Shown piece by piece: positions 26,664-35,967 of a DNA stretch of 64,000 bases; position 1 is the stretch's first letter, and each line of letters opens with the position of its first letter. Position numbers and translations under genes: made by a program. A model generated the notes under the pieces. That model made no database searches. It saw nothing but the letters and a program-made list of their open reading frames with translations, and was not told the origin of the DNA. The DNA comes from Casp-actino8 sp046091365. GTDB taxonomy: Bacteria; Actinomycetota; Acidimicrobiia; Acidimicrobiales; Ilumatobacteraceae. The stretch spans positions 24,057 through 88,056 of the forward strand of contig JBJTBM010000006.1 of NCBI GenBank assembly GCA_046091365.1. Reading direction: 5' to 3'.

Positions 26664-27712
26664 GCACGAACGACCGCAACGAGATCGAACCGCTCATCGA
26701 GACCGTCGAACTCCGTACCCACTTCCGCACGCCGCGTGGCATCGCCCGCGCGGTCGACGGGATCTCCATCCAGGTTCGCCGCGGCCAGTCTCTCGGCGTG
26801 GTGGGCGAATCCGGTTGCGGCAAGACGGTTCTTTCGCGTTCGATGATGGGGTTGCTGCCCCGCAACGGCGTGATCCGCGAGGGCTCCGTGCGCTACGGCG
26901 GCAACGAGATCGGCGGCCGCTCCCCCAAGGAGATGCGCGAGGTCTGGGGTCGCGAGATGGCGATGATCTTCCAGGATCCGATGACGTCGCTCAACCCGGT
27001 GATGAAAGTCGGCAAACAGGTGACCGAGTCGTTGCGTCTGCATCTCGGCATGTCGTCGTCCGAGGCGTTCGCGGTCGCCGAGAAGATCTTCCGCGACGTC
27101 CGAATCCCCGAGCCAACTCGTCGCCTCGATCAATACCCGCACGAACTGTCGGGCGGAATGCGCCAGCGCGTGATGATCGCGATCGCCCTCGCCTGCGGGC
27201 CGAACATGTTGTTCGCCGACGAGCCGACGACCGCCCTCGACGTCACGGTGCAGGCCCAGATTCTCGAACTCTTGAGCGAACAGATTCGTGACCGCAACAT
27301 GTCGATGCTCCTCGTCACCCACAACCTCGGCGTCGTCGCCGGATACACCGACGAGATCGCGGTCATGTACGGCGGCAAGGTGGTCGAGCGCGCCCCGACC
27401 AAGACCCTGTTCAGCAACGTGAAGATGCCCTACACCGAGGCGCTGTTGCAGAGCATCCCCCGCCTCGACCAACCGAGTCACTCCCGACTGGCCATGATCC
27501 CGGGCCGACCGCCCGATCTCGTGAATCCGCCCGCGGGATGTCGGTTCGCTCCACGTTGCGCCTACGCCCGCGACCGCTGTCGCACCGAGGAGCCGCCCTT
27601 GGTGGCCGCCGAATCCCCCGACCACACCTTCGCCTGCCACTTTCCGGTCGGATCACCCGAGTATCAGGAACGCAAAGTCGAGTTGTCTCGTTCGACGGCG
27701 GGAGCACGCTGA
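26660..27712 (+). CDS. Peptide-type ABC transporter ATPase DppD-like
   Basis: A 350-residue ATPase: Walker A VGESGCGKTVLS, Q-loop MIFQDPMTSLNPV, signature LSGGMRQRVMIAIAL, Walker B LFADEPTTALDVT and H-loop VTHNLGVVAG. The C-terminal oligopeptide extension GCRFAPRCAYARDRC carries the usual cysteines. GTG 26660 overlaps the preceding TGA. Confidence 0.95.
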   Translation: MSTNDRNEIEPLIETVELRTHFRTPRGIARAVDGISIQVRRGQSLGVVGESGCGKTVLSRSMMGLLPRNGVIREGSVRYGGNEIGGRSPKEMREVWGREMAMIFQDPMTSLNPVMKVGKQVTESLRLHLGMSSSEAFAVAEKIFRDVRIPEPTRRLDQYPHELSGGMRQRVMIAIALACGPNMLFADEPTTALDVTVQAQILELLSEQIRDRNMSMLLVTHNLGVVAGYTDEIAVMYGGKVVERAPTKTLFSNVKMPYTEALLQSIPRLDQPSHSRLAMIPGRPPDLVNPPAGCRFAPRCAYARDRCRTEEPPLVAAESPDHTFACHFPVGSPEYQERKVELSRSTAGAR

Positions 27713-28737
27713 TGGCCGGCACCGGAAAAGCCCATCTGCGCCCGGCCGAGGACGCGCTGCTCCGCGTCGAGGATCTGGTCGTCGAATTCGGTATCGGTCG
27801 CACCGGACTCAAGGTGAACGCCGTGTCGGGCATCTCCTTCGACGTCCTGCCGGGCGAGACCCTCGGCATCGTCGGTGAGTCCGGCTGCGGAAAGAGCACG
27901 ACTGGTCGCGCCATCATGCAGCTCCCCCGCGCCACCTCGGGCAGCGTCGTCTTCGACGGTCGTGAACTCACCACTCTTCAGGGCGAGGAGTTGCGCGCGG
28001 TCCGCACGAAGATACAGATGATCTTCCAGGACCCCATTTCGTCGCTCAACCCACGGCGCAAGGTGCGCGACATCGTGATGGAGCCCCTCGGCATCTGGAA
28101 TCGCGGCGACAAAGAACAACAGGGGGCCGCGGTCGACAAGGTGCTCGAGGAAGTGGGCATCGACCCCAAGCGGGCGGCCGAGAGTCTGCCCCACCAGTTC
28201 TCGGGCGGCCAGTGCCAACGCATCTCCATCGCGCGATCTCTGGTGCTCGAGCCCCGACTCATCATCTGCGACGAACCGGTATCGGCCCTCGACGTCAGCG
28301 TGCAGGCCCAGGTCATCAACCTGCTCGAGGATCTGAAGAAAGCGCACGGACTGACCCTGATCTTCATCGCCCACGACCTCGCCGTGGTCAAGAACATCAG
28401 CGACCGGGTGGCGGTCATGTACCTCGGGAAGCTGTGCGAGATCGGGCCGAGCGAGGGCCTCTACGCCCGACCGGCCCACCCCTACACCAACGTCCTGCTC
28501 GACTCGATTCCGGTTCCCGATCCGACCGTCGCGGCCCGCAAGGTGGGCGTCGACGGCGAACCGCCTTCTCCCGTGAATCCCCCCACGGGTTGTCGCTTCA
28601 ACCCCCGCTGCCCCCACGCGTCCGACCGTTGTCGCACCGAGGAGCCCACGCTGCGCGAGCTGGAGCCGGGGCATTTCGTGGCCTGTCATCACCCGCTCTT
28701 CGGTGGCGACGCACCCGTGAGCGTCCGTACCGCCTGA
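27712..28737 (+). CDS. Peptide-type ABC transporter ATPase DppF-like
   Basis: A 341-residue ATPase: Walker A VGESGCGKSTTGR, Q-loop MIFQDPISSLNPR, signature FSGGQCQRISIARSL, Walker B IICDEPVSALDVS and H-loop IAHDLAVV. The C-terminus GCRFNPRCPHASDRC is the DppF/OppF extension. It begins in a TGATG overlap and ends the operon, 1 bp from the convergent hydratase gene. Confidence 0.95.
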   Translation: MAGTGKAHLRPAEDALLRVEDLVVEFGIGRTGLKVNAVSGISFDVLPGETLGIVGESGCGKSTTGRAIMQLPRATSGSVVFDGRELTTLQGEELRAVRTKIQMIFQDPISSLNPRRKVRDIVMEPLGIWNRGDKEQQGAAVDKVLEEVGIDPKRAAESLPHQFSGGQCQRISIARSLVLEPRLIICDEPVSALDVSVQAQVINLLEDLKKAHGLTLIFIAHDLAVVKNISDRVAVMYLGKLCEIGPSEGLYARPAHPYTNVLLDSIPVPDPTVAARKVGVDGEPPSPVNPPTGCRFNPRCPHASDRCRTEEPTLRELEPGHFVACHHPLFGGDAPVSVRTA

Positions 28738-28738
28738 C

Positions 28739-29554
28739 TCAACGGTTGCGGTACTCCGGCGGACGCTTCTCGAGGAAGGCCCGCATCGACTCGCGCGCAT
28801 CGTCGGTGTGGCTCGCCATGATCTGCTGACGGTTCTCGAGATCGATCGCCGACTGCATCGCCGGAATCTCGAGCGCGGTCCACATCGCCTCCTTGGTGAG
28901 CGCGACGCCGAACGGGGTGTTCGCCAACACCAACTCGGCCTTGGCGAGCGCGGCGGCTTCGAGTTCCGCCGGCTCGTGCAGTTCGACCACCAAGCCGATA
29001 CGCAGTGCCTCGTGGGCATCGATGACGCGACCCGTGAGCATCATCTCCTGGGCCCGCGCGACGCCGACGATGCGCGGCAGGAGCCAACTCGTCCCGATGT
29101 CGCAGGCCGAGAATCCGACGCGGATGAACGCGACGTTAAATTTGGACGCCGTCGAGCCGAGTCGGATGTCGCTGCCGAGCACGAGTGCGAGACCCCCTCC
29201 GGCCGCCGCACCGTTGACCGCGGCGATGATCGGCTGGGGAATCGAGCGCATGCGGGCGATGAGGGTGGCAATGTGCTTCTGCACCGCGAACGCGGTCTGC
29301 GTCGGACCGAGGTGATCGGTGTGTGGCGCCGTTCCGTAGCCCGAGAGATCGAGGCCGGCGCAGAATCCCCGACCCGCACCGGTGAGGATCACCGCGCGAC
29401 ACTCCGGATCGATCGCGATCGCGGCCAGTTTGGCGTGAAGGTCCTCCACCAAGTCGGCCGACATCGCGTTCAGCCGATCGGGGCGATTGAGACGCAGGAG
29501 AGTCACTCCCGCACGAGGCTTCTCGAGCACGATGACCGGGGAATTCGACGTCAT
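28739..29554 (-). CDS. Enoyl-CoA hydratase/isomerase family protein
   Basis: A 271-residue crotonase-fold protein. Oxyanion-hole segments are GRGFCAGLDLSG (about 61) and NGAAAGGGLALVLGSDIRL (about 114). The expected Glu at the first catalytic position is not obvious, since the helix reads FSACDIGTSWLLPRIVG, so activity could be hydratase or another crotonase reaction. CACAAT lies 6 nt before the ATG. It may share a pathway with the acyl-CoA genes at 7-10 kb. Confidence 0.88.
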   Translation of the reverse strand: MTSNSPVIVLEKPRAGVTLLRLNRPDRLNAMSADLVEDLHAKLAAIAIDPECRAVILTGAGRGFCAGLDLSGYGTAPHTDHLGPTQTAFAVQKHIATLIARMRSIPQPIIAAVNGAAAGGGLALVLGSDIRLGSTASKFNVAFIRVGFSACDIGTSWLLPRIVGVARAQEMMLTGRVIDAHEALRIGLVVELHEPAELEAAALAKAELVLANTPFGVALTKEAMWTALEIPAMQSAIDLENRQQIMASHTDDARESMRAFLEKRPPEYRNR

Positions 29555-29616
29555 CGTGCCATTGTGTCAGGGGTCGACCGGCGAGCGCGCCTTCGAGTGT
29601 TAGCGTTTCCGCACCG

Positions 29617-30864
29617 ATGAACGAGCCCGCCCTCATCTCCGACGTCTCGGTCGAGCGTCAGGTCTGGCATCGCGCGTTGCGCACGGCTCTCTGCACCTAC
29701 GTCCTGTCCCGACTCATGGTGTTCGTGGGGGCCGCGATCGTGGCCGCCGAGCTGCGCGCGGACGAGAACAAGGTGCGCTCCCAGATCATCTTCGGACTCG
29801 ACGGTCGGGTCGACCCGCACTCGCGCGGCGTCGTGCTCCCCCGCTCCGCTGGTTCAATGATTCTCGACGTGCTCACCTCGTGGGACGGCTTGTGGTACAT
29901 GCGCATCGTCCGCCACGGCTACCCGGCGTTCGTCCCCGCGGGAATCACCTACGAGCAACCACAAGCGCGCGTGGCCTTCTTCCCCGCGTATCCCTATCTC
30001 GTTCGATTCGTCGACCGCGTGCTACCCGGTGGTGACACGTTCGCGGCGTTGTTTGTCAACGCGGCACTCGGGGCCGTCTTCATCGTTCTCGTCGGCTTGC
30101 TCACCCGGGCCTGGTTCGGGGCCCACCATTGTCGGACCGCGATGGTGTTGTGCGCCGTGTTCCCCGGCAGTTTCGTGTTGTCGTTCGCCTACTCCGAGGC
30201 CCTGCTCCTCACCCTGGCCGCCGCGTGCCTCTACGCGCTCCATCGCGAGCGCTGGCTGGTGGCCGGACTGCTCGCGGCGGTGGCCAGCGCGACCCGCCCG
30301 AACGGCGTCGCCGTGGTGGCGGCCTGTGTGGTGGCCGCCCTGTTGGCCGTGCGTCGCGACAAGAACGGGCGTCCCGTGATCGCCGCCCTGCTCGCTCCCG
30401 TCGGTTTCATCGGTTACCAACTCTGGATCGACGCTCACACCGACGAGAACCGGGTGTGGTTCAGGGTGCAAGGCGAGGCCTGGAAGGAGGGCGCGAGTTT
30501 CGGTCTGACGGCGATTCGTCGAACGCTCGAGACCTTCACGCAGCCGCTCACGTCTCCGACCGACATGGTGACCGCCGCGTCGTTCGTGTGCACCCTGCTC
30601 GTGGTCTGGATCGCCTGGCGGAGGCACCGATTGCCGGCGACAGCCGCCGCGTACTCCGCGGTGATCGTCATCTTGATGCTCCTGCCCGCCACGGTGACCG
30701 CACGACCGCGTTTCATCTACACCGCGTTCCCGCTCTTCGTCGCGGCGGCGGTGTGGCTCGATGATCCGCGCCGACGCGACTGGTGGCCCTACGTGATGGG
30801 CGTGTGTCTGTCCGGCCTCGTCACGATCACCGCGCTCTACGGCGCGTACGGGGCCGTGCCCTGA
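29617..30864 (+). CDS. PIG-V-like mannosyltransferase (GT-C membrane protein)
   Basis: A 415-residue polytopic membrane protein. Motifs SWDGLWYMRIVRHGYP and AFFPAYPYLVR, then FAYSEALLLTLAAACLYAL and ATRPNGVAVV, match the PIG-V mannosyltransferase family, which uses polyprenyl-phosphate mannose as donor. A role in lipoglycan or wall glycan synthesis is inferred. A TAGCGT hexamer at 29601-29606 lies 10 nt upstream. The stop overlaps the aftD-like start (TGATG), so the two are coupled. Confidence 0.85.
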   Translation: MNEPALISDVSVERQVWHRALRTALCTYVLSRLMVFVGAAIVAAELRADENKVRSQIIFGLDGRVDPHSRGVVLPRSAGSMILDVLTSWDGLWYMRIVRHGYPAFVPAGITYEQPQARVAFFPAYPYLVRFVDRVLPGGDTFAALFVNAALGAVFIVLVGLLTRAWFGAHHCRTAMVLCAVFPGSFVLSFAYSEALLLTLAAACLYALHRERWLVAGLLAAVASATRPNGVAVVAACVVAALLAVRRDKNGRPVIAALLAPVGFIGYQLWIDAHTDENRVWFRVQGEAWKEGASFGLTAIRRTLETFTQPLTSPTDMVTAASFVCTLLVVWIAWRRHRLPATAAAYSAVIVILMLLPATVTARPRFIYTAFPLFVAAAVWLDDPRRRDWWPYVMGVCLSGLVTITALYGAYGAVP

Positions 30865-33800
30865 TGGACTGGATGCGCCGACGACTGCATCTCGGGCTGG
30901 CGCTGATCGCATACCTACCCATGTTGGCAACCGCGCGCGGCAAGGTGCCCGGCGACACCAAGCTCTACCTCTACCTCGACCCGTGGCGATTGATGTCCGA
31001 CGCCGCCTACAGCTGGGATTCCCGACAATTCGGTGGTTGGGTCCCCCATCAGAACGTCGGCTATCTGTGGCCGACGGGACCGTGGTTCGGTGCCTTCGAT
31101 CTGCTGCGGGTGCCCGACTGGGTCGCCCACCGCTTGTGGGTCGGCACGTTGTTGTTCGTGGCCGGCGCGGGAGTCGTGCACCTCGGTCGACGCCTCGGAC
31201 TGTCGAGCGAGACCGTCGTCGTGGCGGCAGTGGCCTACGAACTCAGTCCGTACGTCCTGCCCTACGTGTCACGCACGTCGGCCCTGCTCCTGCCGTGGGC
31301 CCTTCTCGGCTGGATCGTGGCCGTTTCCATCGACTTCGTGCGCGAGCCACGCCTCGGTCGGCTGGCCGTGTTCGCGTTGTTGATCGCCTCGAGTGGTGGC
31401 CTCAACGCCACCGCGTTGTTGATGATCGCCCCGGCACCGATCGCGGTCATCATCGATCACCTCTGGCGCCGCGAGATCCGCTGGACGGCGGCACTCGCGC
31501 GGGCCGCGCAGTTGGGCGTGACGGCGATTCTCGCCAGCCTCTGGTGGATCGTGGGACTCGTCATCCAGGGCCGCCATGGTTCGGCGGTGCTCTCCTACAC
31601 CGAGGCCCTTCCCTCGACGGCGGCCACCTCCACCGCGGCCGAGGTCGTGCGGGGTCTCGGCTACTGGTTGTTCTACGACCGCAACGACGTGGTCGCGCTC
31701 ACGTCGGCGTCCACCCCGCACCTCACCAACCCGTTGGTGCTGGTGATCGGTGCCTCCATCGCCGTCGGAGGGCTCGTCGGCCTGACCCGACTTTCCGCGC
31801 GGGTGCGTCGTCCGCTGTCGATGATGTTGCTCGCCGGCGTCATCTTGTCGGTCGGGGCGTTCCCCTATTCGTCGCCGACTCCGTTCTGGCGTCTCCTCGT
31901 CGATCGACCCCAAAGTGCCGTCAGCCTCGCGCTGCGCTCCTCGACGCGCGCGGCCCCGCTCGTCGTGTTGGCCCTCGCGTTCGGGCTCGGACATCTCGTG
32001 CGTTCGCTCGTGCGCCGCTACGACCGGCCCGTTCTCGTTCCCGTCGTGCTGTTGCTGATCGCGGCGAACCAGCCCGCACTCTTCACCGGTCGCATCGTCG
32101 ACCCCGTTCTGGTGCGCCCGGAGGCATTGCCCACCGCGTGGACCGACGCCGCCCGATTCCTCGACGAGCGGTACGAGGACGGACACACCGGCGCGGTCCT
32201 GATGCTGCCCGGCATCGAATCGGCGGCGTTTCGCTGGGGCTATCCCGTCGATCCGATCCTGCCCGGAACGACCGTAAAGCCGATGCTCAATCGTGACTGG
32301 ATCCCGCAAGGAAGCGCGGCGCAGATGGACCTGCTCTACGCCCTCGACGATCGATTCCAGGACGGCACGGCCGATCCGAAGGAGATCGCGCCCATTGCCC
32401 GTTTGCTCGGTGTGGACACGGTGATGGTCGTGAATTCCTATCAGTACGAGCGATTCGGTCTGCCCCAACCAGAACGTTCGGTCGACGTGGTCGCGAACGC
32501 CCCGGGACTCGTGCACCTCGGCGACTTCGGTGCACCGACCGAGAACGTCGGTCCGACGACCGTCGTCCCTCCCCGTCGGCTGCCCGAGATCAGTCTCTAC
32601 GCCGTGGACGAGTTCTCCACCGGGATGCGCGTCGAGACGTCCCCGGTCGTGGTGTCCGGGGACGGAACCGGCCTCGTCGACGCTGCGAGAGCCGGAGTCA
32701 TCGACGGTCGCACCGTGGTGCTGACGTCGGCCGCGTTCTCCGACGCGACGAACCCGACCCTCGAGCAGACCTTGGGGGCGGCCAACGAACTCGTCGTCAC
32801 CGACGGCAACCGTCGGCGCGCCCACCACTGGCGCGGTTCGCAGGACGTGTGGGGTGCGACCGAAGGTGAACGCCCGACCCTCGACGTCCCCGACGTCTTC
32901 GACAACCGATTGCCGGTCTTCCCGGCAGCTGACGGCGACACCAGCACGCACATCGCCGACGAGCGATCGTGGATCACCACCGCGACCGCGTACGGCGCCG
33001 CACTGTCGTACTTCCCCGAGTACCGCCCCACGATGGCCACCGATGGCGACCCCGCGACGGCGTGGCTCGTCGGATGGGGGCAGGATCCCGTCGGCAAGAT
33101 CCTGACGATCCACGTGCGCGATGTACTCGATCACCTCGAACTCGTCCCCGCGCCCGAACGTCCGGTGACCGCGTTCTCGATCAGCGTCGACGGTGGCCCG
33201 TGGCGCTCGAGCGCCGTTGTCGAGGGTCGCGTCGACATCGACCCCGCCAAGCGAGACGTGCGTCTGCGCATCGACGCCGTCGCCGCCCGACCGAGCGACG
33301 CGCCGAGTGGATGGGCCGAGGTGTTGCCGACAGGGTCGCGCAGTCCCGAGTGGGTGCGGGTTCCGAGCGATGCGACCTCGGTGGTCGGCCCGGAGACCCC
33401 GGTGTCCTACGTCTTCGCACGCCTCCTCGCCGACCCCCTCGACGAACGACGTCACGACCCCGAGACCGCGATCCGCCGTGATTTCGACGTTGCTCACGCC
33501 GATTCGTTCACGCTGACCGGCCACCTCGGCCCGGCACTGAGAGAAACGCTCACCCTTGGGTCGTCGAGCTGTCGCGACGATTTACTCGACGTCGACGGAG
33601 AGTCCGTCGCGGTACGGGTCGACGGTGACGGACTCCTCGAGGCCTGTGAACCGTTGGCTCTCGACGCCGGTAATCACCTGTTGTGGTCCCCGGTCGACGG
33701 CGTCACGTTGCGATCCGAGCGCGCGTCCCGTCCCGATCCGTCGACCACCGTCCCCGAGACGCGCACGCGCACCACGCGGTCGTCCACGTGGCCGGCCTGC

Positions 33801-34448
33801 TCGCTGTGCTGGGTCGAGGGACTCGACGGCGCCAACGGCGGGTGGTCGGGATCGGTGGACGGTCGGTCCGTCGGTGCACCCGCGGCCAGCGGTGCGGGAC
33901 GCGACCTTTGGACCTACTCCGCTGCGACCGCGGTGGTGTTCGACGCCACCTGGACCCCCCAACGACTCATGTGGTGGGGAATCGGCGTCTCGCTCGCCTT
34001 CGTGCTCGGGGCCCTCGTCGTGCTTGCGGTGGGGCCGTGGCGCCGTCGGCCGATCGGCCGAGCGTCAGTCGCCCGGCCGTCGACCGCGTCGTCACGTCGC
34101 ACCGTCGTCGCCGGCACGCTCGGGGTGATCGCCCTGTTCGTGCATCCGCTCACCGCGGTGGTCGCCGCCGGCGTGGCGGCGGCGGCACGCCGACGCTTAC
34201 TCGAACGCACACTGGTGGCCGTCGTCGCCATCGGGTTCGTCTATGTGGTCGTTCAACAGGTGCGTTACGGAACCCCGGCCGGCTTCGGCTGGCCCGGCGT
34301 CTACGCCAAGGTGCACGGCGCGATGTTCGCCGCCACCTTGACCCTCGGCCTGCTCGGGTGTTTCGGTGACACAGACGACGAACTCGATGTCCCCGGGGGC
34401 GTCGACGGCCCCGGCGCCGACGCGACCAGTAGGATTTCCCACTCGTGA
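30864..34448 (+). CDS. aftD: AftD-like alpha-(1->3)-arabinofuranosyltransferase
   Basis: A 1194-residue membrane enzyme. The N-terminal GT-C domain (DUF3367) carries the family signature at about 32-80: PGDTKLYLYLDPWRLMSDA, then the QNVGYLWPTGPWF stretch. About ten helices extend to about residue 400. A large extracellular region follows with an F5/8-type carbohydrate-binding-like module at about 700-800 (YRPTMATDGDPATAWL). Further helices end the protein. In mycobacteria AftD adds branching arabinofuranose from decaprenylphosphoryl arabinose. It is coupled at both ends (TGATG, GTGA) to PIG-V and GT2 genes. Confidence 0.85.
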   Translation: MDWMRRRLHLGLALIAYLPMLATARGKVPGDTKLYLYLDPWRLMSDAAYSWDSRQFGGWVPHQNVGYLWPTGPWFGAFDLLRVPDWVAHRLWVGTLLFVAGAGVVHLGRRLGLSSETVVVAAVAYELSPYVLPYVSRTSALLLPWALLGWIVAVSIDFVREPRLGRLAVFALLIASSGGLNATALLMIAPAPIAVIIDHLWRREIRWTAALARAAQLGVTAILASLWWIVGLVIQGRHGSAVLSYTEALPSTAATSTAAEVVRGLGYWLFYDRNDVVALTSASTPHLTNPLVLVIGASIAVGGLVGLTRLSARVRRPLSMMLLAGVILSVGAFPYSSPTPFWRLLVDRPQSAVSLALRSSTRAAPLVVLALAFGLGHLVRSLVRRYDRPVLVPVVLLLIAANQPALFTGRIVDPVLVRPEALPTAWTDAARFLDERYEDGHTGAVLMLPGIESAAFRWGYPVDPILPGTTVKPMLNRDWIPQGSAAQMDLLYALDDRFQDGTADPKEIAPIARLLGVDTVMVVNSYQYERFGLPQPERSVDVVANAPGLVHLGDFGAPTENVGPTTVVPPRRLPEISLYAVDEFSTGMRVETSPVVVSGDGTGLVDAARAGVIDGRTVVLTSAAFSDATNPTLEQTLGAANELVVTDGNRRRAHHWRGSQDVWGATEGERPTLDVPDVFDNRLPVFPAADGDTSTHIADERSWITTATAYGAALSYFPEYRPTMATDGDPATAWLVGWGQDPVGKILTIHVRDVLDHLELVPAPERPVTAFSISVDGGPWRSSAVVEGRVDIDPAKRDVRLRIDAVAARPSDAPSGWAEVLPTGSRSPEWVRVPSDATSVVGPETPVSYVFARLLADPLDERRHDPETAIRRDFDVAHADSFTLTGHLGPALRETLTLGSSSCRDDLLDVDGESVAVRVDGDGLLEACEPLALDAGNHLLWSPVDGVTLRSERASRPDPSTTVPETRTRTTRSSTWPACSLCWVEGLDGANGGWSGSVDGRSVGAPAASGAGRDLWTYSAATAVVFDATWTPQRLMWWGIGVSLAFVLGALVVLAVGPWRRRPIGRASVARPSTASSRRTVVAGTLGVIALFVHPLTAVVAAGVAAAARRRLLERTLVAVVAIGFVYVVVQQVRYGTPAGFGWPGVYAKVHGAMFAATLTLGLLGCFGDTDDELDVPGGVDGPGADATSRISHS

Positions 34449-35176
34449 ACCTCGATCCGCGCCCGTGCCTGAGCGTCGTCGTCCCGTGCTACAACGAGGA
34501 GGCGACGATCGAGAGCCTTCTCGCTCTGGTGCTGGCCTCACCCTGGGTCGCCGAGGTGATCGTCGTCGACGACGGATCACGCGATCGCTCGCGTGAGATC
34601 CTGAGCGGTGTCGACAATCCTCGGGTGCGGGTGATCCTCCACGACGTGAACCACGGCAAGGGTGCGGCGTTGCGCACCGGTTTCGCCCACGCCAGCCACG
34701 ATTACGTCGTCGTTCAGGACGCCGACCTCGAATACGACCCCGACGAATACGGAGTGTTGCTCGAACCGCTCCTGACCGATCGGGCCGACGTGGTGTTCGG
34801 TTCGCGGTTCTTGTCCGGGCGTCCGCACCGGGTCCTCTATTTCTGGCACAGCATGGGCAACAAGTTCCTCACCCTCATGTCGAACATGTTCACCGACTTG
34901 AACCTCACCGATATGGAGACGTGTTACAAGTGTTTCCGTCGCGAGGTGATCCAGTCGATTCCCATCGAGGAGGACCGATTCGGTTTCGAGCCCGAGATCA
35001 CGGCCAAGTTGGCCCGTGGTCGCTGGCGCATCTACGAGGTTGGCATCTCCTACTCGGGTCGCACGTACGACGAGGGCAAGAAGATCGGCTGGCGCGACGG
35101 AGTGCGGGCCATCTACTGCATCGTGCGCTACTCGGCCGTCGGCGACAAGTATCTCGCGCGGTTCCTCGACCGCTAG
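34445..35176 (+). CDS. Glycosyltransferase family 2, polyprenyl-phosphate hexose synthase-like
   Basis: A 243-residue GT-A enzyme: SVVVPCYNEEATIESLL, VVDDGSRDRS, QDADLEYDPDEY with the DxD-like metal site, and YDEGKKIGWRDGVRAIYC near the end. The last motif is common in polyprenyl-phosphate glucose/mannose synthases. It lacks transmembrane helices. GTG 34445 overlaps the aftD stop. It probably makes a lipid-linked sugar donor for the membrane glycosyltransferases nearby. Confidence 0.85.
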   Translation: MNLDPRPCLSVVVPCYNEEATIESLLALVLASPWVAEVIVVDDGSRDRSREILSGVDNPRVRVILHDVNHGKGAALRTGFAHASHDYVVVQDADLEYDPDEYGVLLEPLLTDRADVVFGSRFLSGRPHRVLYFWHSMGNKFLTLMSNMFTDLNLTDMETCYKCFRREVIQSIPIEEDRFGFEPEITAKLARGRWRIYEVGISYSGRTYDEGKKIGWRDGVRAIYCIVRYSAVGDKYLARFLDR

Positions 35177-35186
35177 AGCGACCCGA

Positions 35187-35921
35187 TCATCGCGAACCGA
35201 CCCGGCGCAGTCGACGGACCCGTCCGCCTATCCCCCAGCGGGTCACGAGCAGCATCGATTCGGCGATGATGCGCCCCGACATCTTCGACGCCCCGTGCAC
35301 GCGTTCGGTGAAGGTGATCGGCACCTCGTCGATTCGGTGGCCGAGGCGCGACAAACGCAGCACCAGCTCGGTCAGGAAGGCGTAACCGTCGGCGCGGGTG
35401 GTCTCGGGGGCGATCGCCGCCAGAGCCGTGGCCCGGTAGGCGCGAAAACCGGATGTGCAGTCGCGGGTCGACAGACCGAGTATCCCCGCGGTGTAGAGGT
35501 TTCCCCATCGCGACAGGATGCGGCGATGGAGGGGCCAGTTCACGGTGCGCCCCCCGCGGACGTAGCGCGAGCCGACCACGGCGTCGGCTCCGGTCTCGAT
35601 GGCCGCCAGCATGCCCGGTATCGCCGAGGGGTCGTGCGAGAAGTCCACGTCCATGGTCACCACTGCGTCCACGTCGCCGCGGAGAACCGTCGAGAACGCG
35701 TGCCGATAGGCGTTGCCCAATCCTTGTTTGCCCGGTCGGTGGATGACCGCGACTCCGTCCAATCGAGCCGCCAAACCGTCGGCGATACGGCCCGTGCCGT
35801 CGGGACTGTTGTCATCCACGATCAACACACCGATGTCGGGCACCACCTCGCGAATCCGCGCGACCAGAGCCTCGAGATTCTGCGCCTCGTTGTAGGTGGG
35901 AAGAACGACCGTGGCTCGCAC
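35187..35921 (-). CDS. Polyprenol monophosphomannose synthase-like GT2
   Basis: A 244-residue DPM1-like enzyme: VVLPTYNEAQNLEALV, IVDDNSPDGTGRIAD, TMDVDFSHDPS, RYVRGGRTVNWPLHRRILSR and SGFRAYRATAL. The family makes polyprenyl-phosphate mannose from GDP-mannose, the donor for PIG-V-type and other GT-C enzymes. GTG 35921 has TAGATT 6 nt upstream (35928-35933). It ends 10 bp from the convergent GT2 gene. Confidence 0.88.
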   Translation of the reverse strand: MRATVVLPTYNEAQNLEALVARIREVVPDIGVLIVDDNSPDGTGRIADGLAARLDGVAVIHRPGKQGLGNAYRHAFSTVLRGDVDAVVTMDVDFSHDPSAIPGMLAAIETGADAVVGSRYVRGGRTVNWPLHRRILSRWGNLYTAGILGLSTRDCTSGFRAYRATALAAIAPETTRADGYAFLTELVLRLSRLGHRIDEVPITFTERVHGASKMSGRIIAESMLLVTRWGIGGRVRRLRRVGSR

Positions 35922-35967
35922 GGGAGGAATCTACTCCTCGTCGGTGCCCGCCCTCGGGACACCACGC

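Noticed and set aside
30783..30863. Upstream extension of the aftD-like frame
   Set aside because: The extra residues overlap the PIG-V-like gene end and lack homology; the TGATG overlap supports ATG 30864.
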